NCBI GenBank assembly: GCA_020852035.1
Contig: JADZBR010000162.1
Coordinates: forward strand, 1 to 35,913
Length of the DNA stretch: 35,913 bases
Source of the DNA: Caulobacteraceae bacterium
Lineage (GTDB): Bacteria; Pseudomonadota; Alphaproteobacteria; Caulobacterales; Caulobacteraceae
Direction of reading: 5' to 3'
Below the pieces are notes generated by a model. It saw only the letters and a program-made list of their open reading frames with translations, made no database searches and was not told the DNA's origin. A program made the position numbers and the translations under genes. Shown here in pieces: positions 9,156 to 16,276 of the stretch (the stretch's first letter is position 1; each line of letters starts with the position of its first letter).

Positions 9156-10733
9156 ATGACCCAAGCTTCCGACGCCGCCGCTCCTTCGGCCGACCGCGTC
9201 ATCGTATTCGACACCACCATGCGCGACGGCGAGCAGTCGCCCGGCGCCTCGATGAGCCACGACGAGAAGATCGAACTGGCCAAGATCCTCGAGGAGATGC
9301 GCGTCGACGTGATCGAGGCCGGCTTCCCGATCGCCTCCAACGGCGACTTCGAGGCGGTCCACGCCATCGCCCAGATCGTCACCGAGAGCACCATCTGCGG
9401 CCTGGCCCGCGCCGCCGCCGTCGACATCGAGCGCTGCGCCGAGGCGATCCGCCCGGCCAAGCGCGGGCGCATCCACACCTTCCTGTCGACCAGCCCCAGC
9501 CACCGCGACCACATCCTGAAGATGAGCCAGGAGGACATCCTGGAGGCCATCACCAAGTCGGTGACCCTGGCGCGCAATCTCTGCGACGACGTGGAGTGGT
9601 CGGCGCAGGACGCCACCCGCACCGAGCAGGACTTCCTGCGCCGCTGCGTGGAGGCGGCCATTCGCGCCGGCGCGCGGACGGTGAACATCCCCGACACCGT
9701 CGGCTACACCTATCCATCGGAATACGAGGCGGTGTTCCGCGATCTGGTCGAGAACGTGCCGGGCATCGACAAGGTGATCCTCTCCACCCACTGCCACAAC
9801 GACCTGGGCCTGGCGGTCGCCAACAGCCTGGCCGGCGTGCAGGGCGGGGCGCGGCAGGTGGAAGTGGCCATCAACGGCATCGGCGAGCGGGCCGGCAACG
9901 CGGCGCTGGAAGAGGTCGTGATGGCCCTGAAGGTGCGCGGCGACCGGCTGCCCTATCACACCGGCATTGAGACCCAGCACATCACCCGCGCCAGCCGCTA
10001 CGTCTCGGCGATCACCGGCTTCCCCGTGCAGTTCAACAAGGCGATCGTCGGCAAGAACGCCTTCGCCCACGAGAGCGGCATCCACCAGGACGGGATGCTG
10101 AAGGACCGCGGCACCTACGAGATCATGCAGCCCGAGGACGTGGGGCAGGGCGCCTCCAACCTCGTCATGGGCAAGCACTCTGGCCGGCATGCCTTCCGCG
10201 AGAAGCTGAAGGCGCTGGGCTATGAGCTGGGCCAGAACGCGCTGAACGACGCCTTCACCCGCTTCAAGGAACTGGCCGACAAGAAGAAGCACGTGTTCGA
10301 CGACGATCTCGTCGCCCTGGTGGACGACGCCCTGGCGTCGAGCGCCGACCGTATCCAGGTCTCGCACCTGCGGGTGATCGCCGGCACCGAAGGGCCGCAG
10401 GAGGCGCACCTGACCGTCACCGTCGACGGCGAGGAGCGTTCGTCCAAGGCGACGGGCGACGGGCCGGTGGACGCGGTGTTCAACGCCATCCACGAGGTGG
10501 TGCCGCACACCGCCGTGCTGCGCCTCTTCCAGGTGCACGCGGTCACCGAAGGCACCGACGCCCAGGCCCAGGTCAGCGTCCGGCTGGAGGAGGGCGGCCA
10601 CATCGCCACCGGCCAGGCGGCGGACACCGACACCCTGACGGCGAGCGCCAAGGCCTACGTCAACGCGCTGAACAACCTCTTCGCCCGCAAGGAGAAGACC
10701 GCGCCGGACGCCAAGCTCGCCAGCGGGTTCTAA
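9156..10733 (+). CDS. leuA: 2-isopropylmalate synthase
   Basis: Catalyses the first committed step of leucine synthesis: acetyl-CoA plus 2-oxoisovalerate gives 2-isopropylmalate. The 525-residue length fits the long bacterial type. The TIM barrel (about 15-285) has FDTTMRDGEQSPGASM, with the metal-binding Asp and catalytic Arg, and STHCHNDLGLAVANS with the HxH metal ligands. The linker carries GIHQDGMLKDRGTYEIM and GKHSGRHAF. The C-terminal LeuA dimer domain (from about 390) is present, so leucine feedback inhibition is expected. The ATG at 9156 follows a weak purine-rich site. The Leu-rich leader ORF upstream suggests attenuation. It is monocistronic in this window; an inverted-repeat element follows the stop by three bases. 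Confidence 0.96.
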   Translation: MTQASDAAAPSADRVIVFDTTMRDGEQSPGASMSHDEKIELAKILEEMRVDVIEAGFPIASNGDFEAVHAIAQIVTESTICGLARAAAVDIERCAEAIRPAKRGRIHTFLSTSPSHRDHILKMSQEDILEAITKSVTLARNLCDDVEWSAQDATRTEQDFLRRCVEAAIRAGARTVNIPDTVGYTYPSEYEAVFRDLVENVPGIDKVILSTHCHNDLGLAVANSLAGVQGGARQVEVAINGIGERAGNAALEEVVMALKVRGDRLPYHTGIETQHITRASRYVSAITGFPVQFNKAIVGKNAFAHESGIHQDGMLKDRGTYEIMQPEDVGQGASNLVMGKHSGRHAFREKLKALGYELGQNALNDAFTRFKELADKKKHVFDDDLVALVDDALASSADRIQVSHLRVIAGTEGPQEAHLTVTVDGEERSSKATGDGPVDAVFNAIHEVVPHTAVLRLFQVHAVTEGTDAQAQVSVRLEEGGHIATGQAADTDTLTASAKAYVNALNNLFARKEKTAPDAKLASGF

Positions 10734-10736
10734 CGT

Positions 10737-10893
10737 CCTTCTCCCCTTGCGGGAGAAGGTGGCGCGAAGCGCCGGATGAGGGGTCTCTCAGACCTTGCCG
10801 TCCGGCGCAGCCGCCTTCGCTGTCCCGCTGAGATGATCTTCGACCCCTCATCCGTCGCCTGACGGCGACACCTTCTCCCGCAAGAGGGGAAGG
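10737..10893. repeat. Inverted-repeat element, copy C (about 157 bp)
   Basis: The same element as copies A and B: CCTTCTCCCC...GGGAGAAGGTG at the left, GATGAGGGGTCTCTCAGA, a variable centre, GATGATCTTCGACCCCTCAT, and the inverted hairpin at the right. The right end is slightly degenerate (AAGAGGGGAAGG). It fills the whole gap between leuA and the transporter gene, and its last bases (GGGGAAGGAAAGG) may provide the Shine-Dalgarno for that gene. Confidence 0.87.
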
Positions 10894-10904
10894 AAAGGCG
10901 CTGC

Positions 10905-11783
10905 ATGCTCTGGATCCTCCTGACCGCCGCCGCGGCCCCGCTGCAGGTGGCGCGCAACGCCCTGCAGCGCGGGCTGGTGGGCGACGCCGGGCCGTGGGGC
11001 GCGACTTTGGTGCGCTTCCTCTTCGGCCTGCCGTTCTCGCTAGCCATGTTCGCGGCGATCGCGGTGTTCACTCGCGGCGCGAGCCCGACGGTCTCGGCCG
11101 GCTACTTCGCCGCCGCCGGCGTCGGCGGGCTGGCGCAGATGGCGGCCACGGCGGCGCTGTTGGTCGCCATGCGGCGCTCGGGGTTCGCGGTGGCGACCGC
11201 CCTGCAACAGAGCTCGCTGCCGTTCGCCGCCCTGCTGGGCCTGGCGATGGGCGATGCGCTCTCCGGCGCGGCCTGGGCGGGCGTGGCCTTGGCGACGGCG
11301 GGGCTCGGGGTCCTCACCTGGCCCCGGCGCGGCGCGGGGGAGGGCGCGCTGGCCGGCGCCCTGCTGGGCCTGGCGTCCGGCTTCGCCTTCGCCATTGCGC
11401 TGAACGCCTATCGTCGGGCCGGCGTGCTGTTGGAGCCGGAGCATCCGATCTACGCGGCGCTCGCCACCGTCTGTCTGGTGCAAGCCTTCCAGACGGTCCT
11501 GCTCGCGGGCCTGCTGGCGGCGTTCAGGCCCTCGGCGCTGGTCGCCGTGCTGGCCGCCTGGCGCCAGTCGCTGGGCGCGGGATTCTGCGGTTCGGCGGCC
11601 TCGGCCTGCTGGTTCGCCGCCCTGGCCCTGGCGCCGGCCGCGCCCGTGCGCGCGGTGGGGGTGATCGAGATGCCGATCGCGGCGGCGGCCGGGCGGCGGC
11701 TCTTCAAGGAGCGGCTGACCTTTCTCCAGATCGCGGCCGGCGCGGTGACCGCCGCCGGCGTGGTGCTCGCCGCGCTCGGCTAG
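10905..11783 (+). CDS. EamA/DMT-superfamily transporter
   Basis: A 292-residue inner-membrane protein with about ten hydrophobic segments arranged as two EamA-like halves. The first half begins MLWILLTAAAAPLQVARNALQRGL; the second contains the conserved EMPIAAAAGRRLFKERLTFLQIAAGAVTAAGVVL ending. EamA proteins export or import small metabolites, such as amino acids, by secondary transport; the substrate cannot be deduced. The ATG at 10905 is preceded by GGAAAGG derived from the end of the repeat element. It is convergent with the following methyltransferase gene and not obviously in an operon. Confidence 0.85.
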   Translation: MLWILLTAAAAPLQVARNALQRGLVGDAGPWGATLVRFLFGLPFSLAMFAAIAVFTRGASPTVSAGYFAAAGVGGLAQMAATAALLVAMRRSGFAVATALQQSSLPFAALLGLAMGDALSGAAWAGVALATAGLGVLTWPRRGAGEGALAGALLGLASGFAFAIALNAYRRAGVLLEPEHPIYAALATVCLVQAFQTVLLAGLLAAFRPSALVAVLAAWRQSLGAGFCGSAASACWFAALALAPAAPVRAVGVIEMPIAAAAGRRLFKERLTFLQIAAGAVTAAGVVLAALG

Positions 11784-11840
11784 CTGCGCGTTCCAGTCAG
11801 GTGGGGCCGAATCCGCAACGCCGCCTGGCGGACCGATCGC

Positions 11841-12719
11841 TCAACCGACTCGGCTGGCGCGCCAGCCCCTGGCCGCCTGCGCCAGGGGAACGCCTTCGGC
11901 CTTGGCGGGCGTGATGAGGTTTGCGGCGACCACGCCGGTGAACTGGCGCGGGCCGGCGGAGGTGTCGGCGACGAAGCCGATGCGGTCGCCCCGAAGGGTC
12001 GCCTTGCGGATCGGCTTGCCCGCGAAGGTCCCCTCGATCTCCTGGAACTTCTGCTTCAGGGCCAGGGAGCCGGCGACCCCGCCGCCGGTGATGCGCCAGG
12101 CGCCCTCCACCTTGGCCGGCACGATCCAGAGGTAGACCCGGCCGTTGGCGGAGGTGGCGTCGGGCCGCCAGTCGTCCATGTCGAAGGCGTGGGAAACCAC
12201 CCGCGCCCCCGGCTTCATCTCGTCCAGGATGCGCGGGCGCAGCTTCAGGTTCACCTCCGGCAGGAGATACATGGTCAGCAGACTCGCCTGGGCGATCGGT
12301 GTCTCGAAGAGGTCCTGGCGGCGGAAGCTCACCTTGTCGGCGACCCCGGCGTTCCGGGCGTTGAGGTTGGCCTCGGCGATCCGCTGGGGGTTGATGTCGA
12401 CGCCGAAGCCCGTCGCCCCGCGCCTGGCGGCCGCCACCAGGATGCGCCCGTCGCCGGAGCCGAGGTCGATCACGAAATCCCCCGCCTTCAGCCCGCCAAG
12501 GTCGAGCATGGCGGCGACCGTGTCGTTGGGCGTCGGCACATAGGGGACGTCGAGGTTGTCGGGATTGAACACCTCCTGGACCGGCGCGACTTCGCTGTTG
12601 GCGGCCGCGTTCCGGTCGGCCGCGGCGTCGCCGCAGGCGGCCAGCGGCAGGGCCAGGGCGCCGGTCATCGCTATCGCACCCAGTCGCCGCGTCCGGCGCG
12701 TCGTGATCACCAGCGACAT
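11841..12719 (-). CDS. Exported lipoprotein with SAM-methyltransferase-like domain
   Basis: A 292-residue protein. The N-terminus is a strong lipoprotein signal (RRTRRLGAIAMTG, then ALALPLAAC with Cys29), so it should leave the cytoplasm. The mature part has a Rossmann methyltransferase fold: motif I VIDLGSGDGRILVAAARRG (about 83-101), the acidic residue in GVDINPQR, then RRQDLFETPI and LLPEVNLKLRPRIL. A C-terminal beta-rich extension (from about 210) covers WRITGGGVAGSLALKQKFQEIEGTF and QFTGVVAANLI. GGAGGAGG upstream of the ATG at 12719 fixes this start over the longer frame to 13043. The fold resembles class I enzymes, but S-adenosylmethionine is not expected in the periplasm, so the activity is uncertain. 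It is divergent from the alternative oxidase gene. Confidence 0.8.
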   Translation of the reverse strand: MSLVITTRRTRRLGAIAMTGALALPLAACGDAAADRNAAANSEVAPVQEVFNPDNLDVPYVPTPNDTVAAMLDLGGLKAGDFVIDLGSGDGRILVAAARRGATGFGVDINPQRIAEANLNARNAGVADKVSFRRQDLFETPIAQASLLTMYLLPEVNLKLRPRILDEMKPGARVVSHAFDMDDWRPDATSANGRVYLWIVPAKVEGAWRITGGGVAGSLALKQKFQEIEGTFAGKPIRKATLRGDRIGFVADTSAGPRQFTGVVAANLITPAKAEGVPLAQAARGWRASRVG

Positions 12720-12814
12720 GTCGGGACGGCCTCCTCCAACCCCGCACTCCTCAAGCCTGACAGCAGGCTTCGGTTCCGGCCGGATTTCAAGAGCCGGCCG
12801 CGGGTGGCCCGCGC

Positions 12815-12843
12815 CTAGGGGAAATCCCGTAGGGAGAACTCCC
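12815..12843. promoter_or_regulatory. Paired palindromes in the aox/methyltransferase intergenic region
   Basis: CTAGGGGAAATCCCGTAG (12815-12832) is an 18-base imperfect palindrome matching its complement at 14 positions. It abuts, sharing one G, a 5+2+5 inverted repeat, GGGAGAACTCCC (12832-12843). The form CTA-N-GGGA-N2-TCCC-N-TAG resembles a two-fold operator of a response regulator or other dimeric factor. It lies 85 bases upstream of the oxidase ATG and 96 bases upstream of the divergent start. The identity of the binding protein is unknown. Confidence 0.45.
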
Positions 12844-12927
12844 GAATGTCGCCATCCGCCGGCCTGGCCTATCCCGCCGCATCGACGGACGCGACCCCGC
12901 GCCCGCCTTCGCAGGATCTGGACTCCC

Positions 12928-13617
12928 ATGACCGCCCCGCTTGTCGACCTTTCCGTCCACCACCAGCCGCGCGGCGCGTCGGACCGCATCGCCTTCGGCT
13001 TCGTCAAGGCGCTGCGCTTCTTCGCCGACACCTTCTTCGCCAAGCGCTATGGCCACCGCGCCGTGGTGCTGGAAACCGTCGCGGCCGTCCCCGGCATGGT
13101 GGGGGCGACCCTCAACCACCTGAAATGCCTGCGTCGCATGGAAGACGACCGCGGCTGGATCAAGACGCTGATGGACGAGGCCGAGAACGAGCGCATGCAC
13201 CTGATGACCTTCATCGAGGTCTGCCGGCCGACGCTGTTCGAGCGCTTCGTGGTCGTGGCCGCCCAATGGGTCTTCTACCTCTTCTTCTTCGGCCTCTACC
13301 TGGTCAGCTCCAGGACCGCCCACCGCGTGGTCGGCTACTTCGAGGAGGAGGCGGTGATCAGCTACACCCACTACCTCGTCGAGATCGACGAAGGCCGCTC
13401 GGAGAACGTGCCGGCCCCGCAGATCGCCAGGACCTACTGGGGCCTGCCGGCCGATGCGCGGCTGCGCGACGTGGTCGAGGTGGTCCGCGCCGACGAGGCC
13501 CACCACCGCGACGTCAACCACGGCTTCGCCAACGAGATCGCCGGCCTGCCGCTGGCGAGCGTCGCCCCTTGCCCGCCGCATGTGGCGCAGGAGCCGAATT
13601 GGAAGAACGCGGCGTGA
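12928..13617 (+). CDS. aox: Alternative oxidase (cyanide-insensitive ubiquinol oxidase)
   Basis: A 229-residue membrane-associated diiron protein of the alternative oxidase family, which oxidises ubiquinol and reduces O2 to water without pumping protons. The four-helix diiron ligand set is complete: LETVA (Glu49), ENERMH (Glu88, His91), GYFEEEAVISYTH (Glu in 139-141) and RADEAHHRDVNH (Glu190, His193). LNHLKCLRRM and the hydrophobic WVFYLFFFGLYLV are also typical. It lacks the N-terminal extension and regulatory cysteine of plant enzymes, as bacterial forms do. The reading frame opens at 12556, but homology begins at the ATG at 12928, with AGGA upstream. Bacterial occurrence is patchy. The globin gene 136 bases downstream, on the same strand, may be cotranscribed. 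Confidence 0.93.
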   Translation: MTAPLVDLSVHHQPRGASDRIAFGFVKALRFFADTFFAKRYGHRAVVLETVAAVPGMVGATLNHLKCLRRMEDDRGWIKTLMDEAENERMHLMTFIEVCRPTLFERFVVVAAQWVFYLFFFGLYLVSSRTAHRVVGYFEEEAVISYTHYLVEIDEGRSENVPAPQIARTYWGLPADARLRDVVEVVRADEAHHRDVNHGFANEIAGLPLASVAPCPPHVAQEPNWKNAA

Positions 13618-13753
13618 GCGCACCAGGGACGCAAGGCCCGCCCTGGGTGAAACACCGGCCTTGCCGACCTATCTCATCGGAGACGGCGGCGGCGTTCGAT
13701 GCGAGCGTCGCCGGGCGTCCCGCCACCCCACTAGCCGACGAGGTCAGAACGCC

Positions 13754-14218
13754 ATGACACAGCATGCGGACGATCGGGACGAGGCCGCGGCCCGCACGGA
13801 ACGGCGGCGGCTGATCGCGCCGGGGACGGCGGCCGGCGTCACTGAGGAGATGATCGGCGAACTGGTTCACACCTTCTACGGCCGCGTGCGCAAGGACCCG
13901 GCCCTGGGCCCGATCTTCAACCGCGAGGTGGAGGACTGGGACGAGCACCTGGCCAAGCTTTGCGACTTCTGGTCCTCGGTCACCCTGATGACCGGCCGGT
14001 TCAAGGGCGCGCCGATGGCGGCGCACGTCCGGGTGGCCGATATCCGGCCGACGCATTTCGCCCGCTGGCTGCACCTGTTCGGGGAGACGGCGCGCCAGGT
14101 CTGCCCGCCGGCGGCGGCCGACCTCTTCGCGGCCAAGGCCGAGATGATCGGCCAGAGCCTCCAACTCGGCATCGCGGCCAGTCGCGGCGAGTTGCCGGGC
14201 GCGCCGGCGGCCCGTTGA
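13754..14218 (+). CDS. Group III truncated haemoglobin
   Basis: A 154-residue 2-on-2 globin. It aligns with Campylobacter Ctb-type proteins: HTFYGRVRKDPALGPIFN gives Tyr42 at position B10, EHLAKLCDFW gives His65 at E7 and Trp73 at E15, PMAAHVRV gives the proximal His91 at F8, and HFARWLHLF gives Trp105 at G8. All the usual haem-pocket residues of group III are thus present. Relatives bind O2 and NO and are linked to nitrosative-stress resistance or oxygen handling; the role here is unproven. There is a polar N-terminal extension of about 25 residues and a short Ala/Pro tail. The start at 13754 is chosen by homology; the frame is open further upstream. It sits between alternative oxidase and a PRC-barrel gene. 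Confidence 0.92.
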   Translation: MTQHADDRDEAAARTERRRLIAPGTAAGVTEEMIGELVHTFYGRVRKDPALGPIFNREVEDWDEHLAKLCDFWSSVTLMTGRFKGAPMAAHVRVADIRPTHFARWLHLFGETARQVCPPAAADLFAAKAEMIGQSLQLGIAASRGELPGAPAAR

Positions 14219-14231
14219 GTTTCGCTCGCCT

Positions 14232-14256
14232 TATAATATCGTGGAACGATATTATA
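14232..14256. promoter_or_regulatory. Operator site 1: perfect 11+3+11 palindrome
   Basis: The left arm is TATAATATCGT (14232-14242), the spacer GGA, and the right arm the exact complement ACGATATTATA (14246-14256). It lies 21 bases upstream of the first PRC-barrel start and contains a TATAAT that could be its -10 element. It is the best match of four sites sharing ATATCGT-N3-ACGATAT and probably binds the MarR protein encoded at 15344 (inference). Confidence 0.75.
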
Positions 14257-14277
14257 TCGGGCCTGGAGGACATGAAG

Positions 14278-14721
14278 ATGGAGATGGACTGGTCGGCGCC
14301 CGACGGACGTTCGGGCCTGGGATTCATGAAGCCGAAGCGGACCTGGGTGCGGGCTCCCGGGCAAAGCTGGTATCGCCCCGCCGAAGCTTCGCCGTCGATG
14401 CGCGAGCCTCGCCCGCATCGGCGTGTGACCGCCAGTCGCGTGAAGGGCGCCGCCGTTTTCGGCCCCGGCGGGCGGCGGATCGGACGTGTCCGGGACGTGA
14501 TCATCGACGATGCGACTGGCCAGGTGGCCTTCGTGCTGATCGCTTGCGGCGGGATCCTGGGGTTCGGCGAGCGGCTGCGCCGCGCCAGCTGGTCGGCGCT
14601 GACCTACGAGGCGGAGCGGATTGGATATGTGCTGGACGAGGCCGGGGGCGATACGCCTTCGCCGGTTCCCCTCTCGAAGGCGGCGGTCCGCGATGACCGC
14701 GGCGCCGAGGCGGGGGGATAG
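14278..14721 (+). CDS. PRC-barrel domain protein 1
   Basis: A soluble protein of 147 residues. After a basic, Pro/Trp-containing N-terminal 45 residues it has a PRC-barrel domain: RVTASRVKGAAVFGPGGRRIGRVRDVIIDDATGQVAFVLI, then GFGERLRRASWSALTYE. PRC-barrels are small beta-barrels found in the photosynthetic reaction-centre H subunit, RimM and many stress-related bacterial proteins, usually as protein-binding modules. GGAGGA at 14265-14270 fits the second ATG (14278, MEMDW) with seven to eight bases of spacing; the ATG at 14272 is too close to it. No signal peptide or membrane segment is seen. A perfect palindromic operator sits directly upstream. It is a paralogue of the protein at 15824. Confidence 0.82.
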   Translation: MEMDWSAPDGRSGLGFMKPKRTWVRAPGQSWYRPAEASPSMREPRPHRRVTASRVKGAAVFGPGGRRIGRVRDVIIDDATGQVAFVLIACGGILGFGERLRRASWSALTYEAERIGYVLDEAGGDTPSPVPLSKAAVRDDRGAEAGG

Positions 14722-14766
14722 AACACCTCGACGCCGGGTCTGCCGGAGCACCTCCCTATGCGCTCG

Positions 14767-14791
14767 ATATATGTCGTTATACGATATAATT
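14767..14791. promoter_or_regulatory. Operator-like site 2
   Basis: ATGTCGT, spacer TAT, ACGATAT, with 8 of 11 arm positions complementary (14767-14777 against 14781-14791). It has the same core and spacer length as site 1. It lies 46 bases after the first PRC-barrel stop and downstream of the small minus-strand ORF, so no obvious promoter is served; it could support DNA looping with sites 1 or 3. Confidence 0.55.
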
Positions 14792-14837
14792 CAAGAGAGC
14801 TCGTGACGGGGGCATGCGATGCGTCGTTGGCGAGGTG

Positions 14838-15062
14838 TCAGTGCGGCGAACGCGAGCCGTCCGGCCGGACATCGACGCCCACCAGGGGGCTCCAGTGGTG
14901 ATCTTCCGGATGGGCGCCCAACCGCAGCGCCGCCGACCTGATCTTGGCGTCCAGGTCGTGGAGCGCCTCGACCGACCGATCGTGCCGGTTCGTGAACGTC
15001 GGCGAGTTGGCGGGGAGCGGCTCCGGAACCTGGCCTTCCAGCAGGTCGGAATCTCGAATCAT
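14838..15062 (-). CDS. Small hypothetical protein (74 aa)
   Basis: I do not recognise a family. The case for a real gene is an excellent Shine-Dalgarno, GGAGG (complement of 15069-15073), six bases before the ATG, and a protein of normal composition. The chain is acidic at the N-terminus (MIRDSDLLEGQVPEP), then SPTFTNRHDRSVEALHDLDAKIR, probably a helix, and a His-rich stretch LGAHPEDHHW. There is no signal peptide or membrane segment. It is flanked by operator sites 2 and 3, site 3 being about 85 bases upstream of its start. The opposite strand also carries an open frame (14814-15170), but that product is Arg-rich and shadow-like. Confidence 0.5.
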   Translation of the reverse strand: MIRDSDLLEGQVPEPLPANSPTFTNRHDRSVEALHDLDAKIRSAALRLGAHPEDHHWSPLVGVDVRPDGSRSPH

Positions 15063-15147
15063 CGTCAGCCTCCAGATGAATGCTGTCGCGACTGGCGTTT
15101 GGGATCAGTCCGGCAGGCTCGTCTAAAAGATATGCCTCGCGGCGGCG

Positions 15148-15172
15148 TAATCAATCGCGTTACGATATAAAT
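15148..15172. promoter_or_regulatory. Operator-like site 3
   Basis: The right half ACGATATAAAT (15162-15172) is identical to that of site 4. After the three-base spacer GTT the left half is degenerate (AATCGC). The site lies between the divergent 74-residue ORF (start 15062) and marR (start 15344), so it could control both. It is the weakest of the four sites. Confidence 0.45.
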
Positions 15173-15343
15173 CACCGCCTCGTGTCCCACCCGATCCGAG
15201 GCGCGGCGTCTTCGATGGGGCCAGCGCTTGTTCGACCCGCGTCGATATCGGGCGACGCCCTCCTCAGTGGAATTTGACGGGTGTCGCACCGGCGCGGGCT
15301 GCTCTACCAACGGCCCGTCCTGGACTCAGGAAAGGCAGCGACG

Positions 15344-15793
15344 ATGAGCGCTTCGAAAGGCCGGACGCCGGAACGCCCGACCCTGAACCAGGCCGACTAC
15401 GAAGCCCTGGCGTCCTTTCGCTACGCCGTGCGGCGCTATCTGGCCTTCGCCGAGGGCGGGGCCCGTTCGGTCGGCCTGACCTCGCAGCAGCACCAGGCCC
15501 TGCTGGCGATCAAGGCTCACACGCTCAGGGAGCCGATGTCGATCGGCGACCTCGCCGGAGAGTTGCTGTTGAAGCACCACAGCACCGTCGAGCTTCTCGG
15601 TCGTCTGGAGAAGGCCGGGTTCACCCGCAAGGCGGTCGACCCGCAGGACCGCCGCCGGGCGTTGATTTCCCTGACGCCGGCCGGCGAGGGCGTGCTGGCC
15701 GCGCTGTCGGCCAGCAACCTGCGAGAACTGCGGGTCATCGCCCCGGCGTTCTCGGGCCTGATTGGCCAACTGGAGCAGCTCAAGGCCGAATAG
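15344..15793 (+). CDS. MarR-family transcriptional regulator
   Basis: A 149-residue dimeric winged-helix regulator. The core shows LTSQQHQALLAIKAHTLREPMSIGDLAGELLLKHHSTVELLGRLEKAGFTRK, followed by the wing VDPQDRRRALISLTPAGEGVLAAL, with the DxRxR-type wing loop conserved in MarR proteins. An N-terminal helix (ADYEALASFRYAVRRYLAF) and a C-terminal helix form the dimer interface. Start: the ATG at 15344 with AGGAAAGG eight bases upstream; the frame to the GTG at 15281 lacks a site. No cysteine occurs, so an OhrR-type thiol switch is unlikely and a small-molecule ligand is more likely. The four nearby palindromes suggest that it represses both PRC-barrel genes, the Rieske reductase and perhaps itself. 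Confidence 0.88.
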   Translation: MSASKGRTPERPTLNQADYEALASFRYAVRRYLAFAEGGARSVGLTSQQHQALLAIKAHTLREPMSIGDLAGELLLKHHSTVELLGRLEKAGFTRKAVDPQDRRRALISLTPAGEGVLAALSASNLRELRVIAPAFSGLIGQLEQLKAE

Positions 15794-15823
15794 TCGCCGG
15801 AAGACGCCGGCGGCGGCGAACGG

Positions 15824-16255
15824 TCAGCAGTATGGCGCGAGCAGATAGGGGTTGTAGTAGAGCGCGAGCCGCTCCTGCCAGGAGCGGTCGCCGGCCCCGA
15901 GCGCCTGCAGGTCCTCGTCGGAGAGCCGCGGCTCCTTCTCCAGTTCCGCCCTGTCCGCCGGGAGCACGTAGCCGCCAAGCGCCGCGTCATGGCGCAGGAG
16001 CCGCCAGGGCGCGGCGGAAACCCGCCGCAGGAAGCCCAGGCCGTTCTCCACATAGAGCAGCGCATAGTCGATATGGCCGGAAGCCTTGTCGATCGAAAGG
16101 TCGCCGACCCGGCCGCATCGTTCTCCCCGGGGACTGAACACCGGCGAACCGATCACCCGTGAGGCGCCGACCAGCCGCCGTGCGGGCCCCGTGGCGAGGA
16201 GGGGAATCACGACGTCCTCCGTTTCTGGACCTGGGGGATTCGCAATCCGTCTCAT
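15824..16255 (-). CDS. PRC-barrel domain protein 2
   Basis: A soluble protein of 143 residues with a PRC-barrel: ARRLVGASRVIGSPVFSPRGERCGRVGDLSIDKASGHIDYALLYV, then GFLRRVSAAPWRLLRHD. This parallels the protein at 14278 segment by segment (RVIGSPVFSP against RVKGAAVFGP; DLSIDKASGHIDYALL against DVIIDDATGQVAFVLI). The C-terminal third is different: LEKEPRLSDEDLQALGAGDRSWQERL followed by an aromatic tail YYNPYLLAPYC that ends in cysteine. Such tails recur in PRC-barrel proteins of stress clusters. It is divergent from the Rieske reductase, with operator site 4 between them and 22 bases from this start. A GAGGGACGAG segment precedes the ATG. Function unknown; possibly a scaffold. Confidence 0.82.
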   Translation of the reverse strand: MRRIANPPGPETEDVVIPLLATGPARRLVGASRVIGSPVFSPRGERCGRVGDLSIDKASGHIDYALLYVENGLGFLRRVSAAPWRLLRHDAALGGYVLPADRAELEKEPRLSDEDLQALGAGDRSWQERLALYYNPYLLAPYC

Positions 16256-16276
16256 CTGACTCGTCCCTCTCAGCTT

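Noticed and set aside
9009..10601. 530-codon minus-strand frame opposite leuA
   Set aside because: Antisense shadow; leuA is fully conserved on plus.
12720..12927. FNR/FixK box controlling alternative oxidase
   Set aside because: No TTGAT-N4-ATCAA-like sequence in the gap; only the CTA-GGGA-type palindromes are present.
14814..15170. 118-codon plus-strand ORF between operator sites 2 and 3
   Set aside because: Arg-rich composition; the minus-strand 74-residue ORF has the better ribosome binding site and composition. Not fully excluded.
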